Origin: Clostridiaceae bacterium
GTDB taxonomy: Bacteria; Bacillota; Clostridia; Saccharofermentanales; DTU023
DNA length: 9,799 bases
Direction of reading: 5' to 3'
Assembly: GCA_012800135.1 (NCBI GenBank)
Contig: JAAZJV010000023.1
Location: 1 to 9,799, forward strand
Position 1 is the first letter of the stretch, and each line of letters opens with the position of its first letter. Shown here in pieces: positions 6,545 to 9,799 of the stretch. The notes under the pieces were generated by a model. It made no database searches and had not been told where the DNA came from. It saw nothing but the letters and a program-made list of their open reading frames with translations. The translations under genes were made by a program, and so were the position numbers.

Positions 6545-7564
6545 ATGGGATTTAGCTGGATAAAACATGACCTAAAGATTAAGGGTGATCCCGAGTTACA
6601 AACAATCATACGCAGATATGGAATTGCAGGCTACGGTGTTTATTGGGCGCTTTTAGAGTATATGGCGATTCAAGATAAAGGGATCGTTGAGGTTAAACAT
6701 TACACATATGATATGCTAGCTGACTTTTTTTGCGTTGAAAAGGATACTTTTAGGGCGATCATTGACGAGTTTTTGAATTATGGGCTGATATCAAGCAACG
6801 ACGAAAGAACGGTGCTATGGAGCGATTCAGTGCTTGCTGATTTAGAAGTCTACGAGCGCAATGCAAGCAAAAGTAGAAAAGGAGCCGAAGCGAGGTGGCA
6901 TAAAGAAAAGCAAGAAGAAACTGATCGGGCTGATGATGCCCATGCCCCAAGCATATGTTCCGAGGATATACCTGAAGGATATGCCATTACATCACAAGTA
7001 TCACATACATCAGATACATCAAATCACAAAGATCACAAAGACGAGAGGACATCACAAGACATCGCACATGAAACATTTGAAGCGTACTTTGACGACTACT
7101 CGATGCACTTTTTTAACAAGCCGTACAACGAGCTAGATAAAGGCAATAAACTACCCATTGAGCTGTTAGTTGACAAGTATGGGATTGTTGATGTTGGAAG
7201 CATGATGTATGAAACCATGAACGCAGATCAAAGCGCTGGAGATGAAGAATATAGAGTATGTAATCCAATTGCCTTCTTGACCGCGTTGTTAAAAGAAATC
7301 AACGATGAGGAAAATCAGCACCCAATAATTGATGACCCTCCGGAAAACGTCGAAGCACTGATAGAAGATTTTGATCGTGACGATAAGGAAAGCTATGCAC
7401 GCTTACTAATGAAATACGATGAGAAGATGATTCGTTTAGCCCTTCAGTTTGCCGCAACAAGAGCCGAGACCAACCTTTTGGGTTATACAAGAAGGGTTTT
7501 AGAGGATTGGCGTATGCGAGGAATTACAACGCCTGAAAAATACCGAAAAGAGTATCAATCATAG
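6545..7564 (+). CDS. Replication initiator / replisome organiser, DUF4373 plus DnaD-like
   Basis: This 339-aa protein is modular. Residues 1-100 match the Lin1244/Lin1753-type N-terminal domain (DUF4373: GFSWIKHDLKIKGDPELQTI, YGIAGYGVYWALLEYM), seen in replication proteins of Gram-positive phages and satellites. A basic stretch (NASKSRKGAEARWHK, 106-120) and a polar, low-complexity linker (about 121-175) follow. The C-terminus carries the DnaD helicase-loader signature YTRRVLEDW (314-322) followed by GITT. It should bind the element's origin and recruit the host helicase loader or helicase. GGAGG precedes the ATG with a 7-nt gap. The DNA encoding the linker contains iteron-like repeats, a possible origin within the gene. 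It lies mid-operon on the plus strand. Confidence 0.8.
   Translation: MGFSWIKHDLKIKGDPELQTIIRRYGIAGYGVYWALLEYMAIQDKGIVEVKHYTYDMLADFFCVEKDTFRAIIDEFLNYGLISSNDERTVLWSDSVLADLEVYERNASKSRKGAEARWHKEKQEETDRADDAHAPSICSEDIPEGYAITSQVSHTSDTSNHKDHKDERTSQDIAHETFEAYFDDYSMHFFNKPYNELDKGNKLPIELLVDKYGIVDVGSMMYETMNADQSAGDEEYRVCNPIAFLTALLKEINDEENQHPIIDDPPENVEALIEDFDRDDKESYARLLMKYDEKMIRLALQFAATRAETNLLGYTRRVLEDWRMRGITTPEKYRKEYQS
6991..7056 (+). repeat. Iteron-like ATCACA cluster inside the replication gene (candidate origin)
   Basis: ATCACA starts at 6991, 7000, 7023, 7032 and 7051, so two pairs are 9 bp apart. The longer unit ACATCACAAG occurs at 6989-6998 and 7049-7058. The cluster falls in the linker between the N-terminal and DnaD-like domains. 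Initiator genes of several phages hold their origin in this same place. The repeats could instead only reflect a low-complexity Ser/Thr/His/Asp linker. Confidence 0.4.
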
Positions 7565-7615
7565 TCACAAAGCATTAGAAAGGCTAATGGAGATCAACGA
7601 AAGGAATTAGAAGAA

Positions 7616-8050
7616 ATGGCAGACAATGAGCATGACTATCTAACCCCTAAACAGTTATATGCAATAGGTTTATTAATCGAGGGGAAAAACGATAGGGAGA
7701 CGGCCGAAATAGTAGGCGTAAGCAGGGCAACCGTCAACGTGTGGAAGAACCAAGATAACTACTTCATAGCGGAATATAACAGCAGGATCAACCAACTAAA
7801 GGATACTATAGAAGCTAGTCAACATGAAGTAGTGCTAAAAGCCTATAGGGTGATAGACAAGGTGCTAGACATCGAGCTACAGAAGGATGAACCCGATACA
7901 AGGGTAGCGCTAGGCGTGATAAGAAACTTTAAGGCTACAGAGAAATTAGAAACGAACTCCGAAGCCATAGAGAATAGGCAAAAAGTGAGAGAGTTAAACC
8001 AACAAAGCGACTTAAAAACCGCCCAGATGTTTGCAAGCATTGGTCTGTAA
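7616..8050 (+). CDS. phBC6A51-type HTH protein, terminase-small-subunit-like
   Basis: In this 144-aa protein residues 9-50 contain an HTH (LTPKQLYAIGLLIEGKNDRE, then TAEIVGVSRATVNVWKNQD) typical of small-terminase-like phage proteins that bind packaging DNA. The remainder is helical and charged (residues 57-140), suited to oligomerisation. It is the last gene of the rightward operon, where many phage satellites carry a small terminase that redirects helper packaging. No large terminase or structural gene is present, so packaging would depend on a helper phage. AAAGGA (7600-7605) lies 10 nt before the ATG. A plain DNA-binding regulator is the main alternative. Confidence 0.55.
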   Translation: MADNEHDYLTPKQLYAIGLLIEGKNDRETAEIVGVSRATVNVWKNQDNYFIAEYNSRINQLKDTIEASQHEVVLKAYRVIDKVLDIELQKDEPDTRVALGVIRNFKATEKLETNSEAIENRQKVRELNQQSDLKTAQMFASIGL

Positions 8051-8340
8051 ACCTTACAATATCTTACTAACCTTGTCACTCTAAAGACCTCAGACTAATG
8101 GCGATTATAGAAAAGGGATCATGCTATAAAGGCCTGTGACTAAACTCCACCCGTTTGTACCGAAGCGATTAAAACTATCCTTTGATTTATACCTGTTTAC
8201 ACGTAAGCAAGATGTACACGGAAATTCCCGAAATACCGGTTTCTATACTGTACTTTGACTTTTGCCTACCAATAACTTCCACATCTTGTATCACCATCAA
8301 CACCATAAATATTCGGTATTGATTTCTTCTACTTGCTTTC
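8051..8340. other. Convergent intergenic stretch
   Basis: This 290-bp gap separates the ends of the rightward operon and the leftward HEPN gene. I find no ORF with a credible start and no strong terminator. The only local symmetry is weak (around 8228-8245, CCCGAAATACCGG). It marks the border between element core and right-hand cargo. Confidence 0.4.
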
Positions 8341-9306
8341 TTACATATCAGTCGTTGTTTTCTCTTTTAGTACTCCCCATAAAACCTTGAGAACAACGTA
8401 TTTGAAATAATGAACTGGTTCAAAATTATGCCCATATATTTTTCCGCCGTGTATTATTTTACTTCTAATAGAATAGGCTTCATTAAATATTTCTTCCGGT
8501 GAAAATCCTGCAATATCTCTCTTACAGTATTTTCTTACTGTGTTAAGGCAACGATTCCTTGATCCGACTTCTTTACCGCTAGAAAGAAAACCTCTCAAAT
8601 TTCTCTTCTGTTCATCTTCGAGCGTTGATGAATCAACACAAGAAATTAATTTGTCAATAAATACAATCTCTTCCTGAGTTTTTTGCTTCTTTTCAGTTGA
8701 TAGCATCTCGAGAGCGCTACACAAAACCAAAACGTCTATTGGCTCGCCGAAATTACACGCAATCTCGATTAGTGAAAATATAATCTGGGAATCTTCTGAA
8801 TATGTGATTCCAATTTCCCGATATTTATCCAAGTCGCTGAATGGAAATGATGAATCAGGATGGAGACTTTGTATCGTTGCCGCGGGCTGTTCCTCATAAA
8901 TTATCTCAAATTCATCTATGCTCGAATTGACTTCATAAATAGCCAGCCCAGGGAAGAATCCGCTGTAGTTTTCTGAACAAAAAAAACACTCCTCATTTTC
9001 TACAAATTCATCAAGTGGCCCATCATGTTCTTTGTGATACATCCTATGTTGATATTTCCCACAACCAGTTAATATATTATTAAATTTCCAAAGGAATCTA
9101 TATAGAATTATTGAATATAATTTTTTCCCTTCCTGCAAAGCATATGATTTTGATGCAAATGCGCCTAAAATAATCTCAAGCGAGTTGTCTTTTTTATATC
9201 TCCATTTGCAAATAATATCGTCAAATCTAAACAATTCAATCCATACATTTTGAGGATAATTACCATATTGATCTCGAAGACGAATCTCGATTCGTGCAAC
9301 GTACAT
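8341..9306 (-). CDS. HEPN-domain protein (Apea-like), probable defence ribonuclease
   Basis: This 321-aa protein ends in a helical HEPN domain with the Rx4H motif RSKIIHG (R281 and H286) after EEIFNEAYSI. That motif is the active site of many HEPN ribonucleases, and the context resembles the Apea-like HEPN branch. The N-terminal 200 residues are unrecognised; they contain CxxC (EECFFCSENY, near residues 106-115) and may sense a trigger. The likely role is abortive-type anti-phage defence by RNA cleavage, which is inference from the motif and the element context. I prefer the ATG at 9306, 5 nt after AGGTGG, over a GTG at 9315 with no site. It is a lone gene at the right end, with no antitoxin or nucleotidyltransferase partner beside it. 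Confidence 0.6.
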   Translation of the reverse strand: MYVARIEIRLRDQYGNYPQNVWIELFRFDDIICKWRYKKDNSLEIILGAFASKSYALQEGKKLYSIILYRFLWKFNNILTGCGKYQHRMYHKEHDGPLDEFVENEECFFCSENYSGFFPGLAIYEVNSSIDEFEIIYEEQPAATIQSLHPDSSFPFSDLDKYREIGITYSEDSQIIFSLIEIACNFGEPIDVLVLCSALEMLSTEKKQKTQEEIVFIDKLISCVDSSTLEDEQKRNLRGFLSSGKEVGSRNRCLNTVRKYCKRDIAGFSPEEIFNEAYSIRSKIIHGGKIYGHNFEPVHYFKYVVLKVLWGVLKEKTTTDM

Positions 9307-9627
9307 CTCAACCACCTACTTTCACGCTTTTAGTTCAATGTAGTGTATTTGATTAGTTTTTTTGTAATATCGGATTACCTATTCAAGCAATCTTATTCCG
9401 TAAGAAGGAGATTTTTATTCTCGGTGTTCTTTTCATTTTATAAAATAAATGAAGAAAGAGCGAGCGAAAGCAATAGAGTATGCCCTTGAATATCACACAA
9501 GATGTAACACACAAAGAATACCATTATATATTTTTGTATGTTTTTACATCACGCAAAAGACTCTCTAGCGACATATGAAGCGATGATCTAGGATAATCGA
9601 AGACGCGAAAAGCAGAAATAAAATAAT

Positions 9628-9646
9628 AGTATCATTTTAGTATCAC
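9628..9646. repeat. Candidate integrase arm sites, right end
   Basis: AGTATCA occurs at 9628 and 9639, 11 bp apart, in a 19-bp block with one mismatch to 224-242. It lies about 38 bp from the right att core. Its role as an arm-type integrase site is inferred from position and spacing. Confidence 0.5.
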
Positions 9647-9675
9647 AAAAAAAAAGCCCCTAATCATGGGGCTTT
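9647..9675 (-). terminator. Intrinsic terminator after tRNA-Ser
   Basis: On the minus strand AAAGCCCC (9668-9675) pairs with GGGGCTTT (9653-9660) around a 7-nt loop, and the T-run extends to 9647. It lies just downstream of the tRNA 3' end but inside the element, so the element supplies a new terminator in place of the one displaced to 59-99. Confidence 0.85.
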
Positions 9676-9683
9676 CAGCGCTA

Positions 9684-9701
9684 TGTGGCGGAGAGTGTGG
9701 G
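9684..9701. other. Right attachment site (18-bp att core in the tRNA gene)
   Basis: TGTGGCGGAGAGTGTGGG is identical to 104-121. It covers the 3' strand of the T-stem, the acceptor 3' strand, the discriminator and CCA of the tRNA-Ser, plus two bases beyond. The tRNA remains intact after integration. Confidence 0.9.
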
Positions 9702-9775
9702 ATTTGAACCCACGGAGGGCTTGCACCCTCTCCGGTTTTCAAGACCGGCGCCTTCAGCCGCTCGACCAACTCTCC
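9686..9775 (-). tRNA. tRNA-Ser (anticodon UGA)
   Basis: The 90-nt gene encodes its own CCA. Acceptor strands GGAGAGT and ACTCTCC pair, and the discriminator is G. The anticodon stem CCGGT/ACCGG holds loop CTTGAAA with anticodon TGA (9739-9741), which reads UCA. A long variable arm (GAGGG...GCCCTC) marks a class II tRNA, and the T-arm is GTGGG-TTCAAAT-CCCAC. It is the integration target of the element. Confidence 0.97.
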
Positions 9776-9799
9776 TTGCTGACAACGTTGCCAGTTTAC

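Larger units (their letters stand above)
9307..9683. other. Right end of element without gene
   Basis: This stretch lies between the HEPN gene start and the tRNA. It must contain the HEPN promoter, but no clear -35/-10 pair stands out. An AT-rich dyad ATTTTATAAAAT lies at 9435-9446. The paired AGTATCA repeats are at 9628-9646 and the tRNA terminator at 9647-9675. No gene is seen. Confidence 0.5.

Noticed and set aside
9307..9315. GTG start for the HEPN gene
   Set aside because: No ribosome binding site; the ATG at 9306 follows AGGTGG.
1..9799. CRISPR array or insertion sequence
   Set aside because: No regularly spaced repeats and no transposase or terminal inverted repeats seen.

Overview
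This window holds a compact integrative element of about 9.6 kb inserted in the 3' end of a tRNA-Ser(UGA) gene. The strong AGGAGG-type ribosome binding sites, the sigma-A-type promoters and the family mix (Arm/SAM tyrosine integrase, XRE repressor, DUF4373/DnaD-type replication protein, phBC6A51-type HTH protein) point to a low-to-moderate GC member of the Bacillota. I cannot name the genus from sequence alone.

Boundaries: the intact tRNA lies at 9686-9775 (minus strand). The 18-bp sequence TGTGGCGGAGAGTGTGGG, covering the tRNA 3' end, occurs at 9684-9701 and again at 104-121. Bases 1-103 are the displaced chromosomal flank and still carry what looks like the tRNA gene's original terminator. 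The element carries a replacement terminator just downstream of the tRNA. Paired AGTATCA repeats lie inside both ends (224-242 and 9628-9646) and look like integrase arm sites.

Layout: (1) Left cargo, 122-4350: a vsr mismatch endonuclease (minus), an 840-bp stretch with no clear gene, a HindVP/HgiDI-like type II restriction endonuclease (plus), and a convergent, tail-overlapping C5-cytosine methyltransferase with an N-terminal HTH (minus). (2) Core, 4351-8050: on the minus strand a repressor followed 2 nt later by a tyrosine integrase with an in-frame amber codon. Divergently on the plus strand are a small XRE/Cro-like gene, an excisionase/AlpA-like HTH gene, a 29-codon ORF, a DnaD-type replication initiator and a terminase-small-subunit-like HTH gene. 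The divergent promoters share a -35 region. (3) Right cargo, 8341-9306: a single minus-strand gene with a C-terminal HEPN Rx4H motif.

Interpretation (inference): integrase, a repressor without a protease domain, divergent regulators, excisionase, replication initiator and TerS-like protein, with no structural phage genes, is the plan of a phage satellite (PICI-like element). Both flanks of the core carry probable anti-phage functions. A second, degenerate copy of the integrase 3' end at about 197-275, in the same orientation as the present integrase, suggests the restriction-modification cassette became lodged between integrase and attachment site with a partial duplication, or that two related elements fused.
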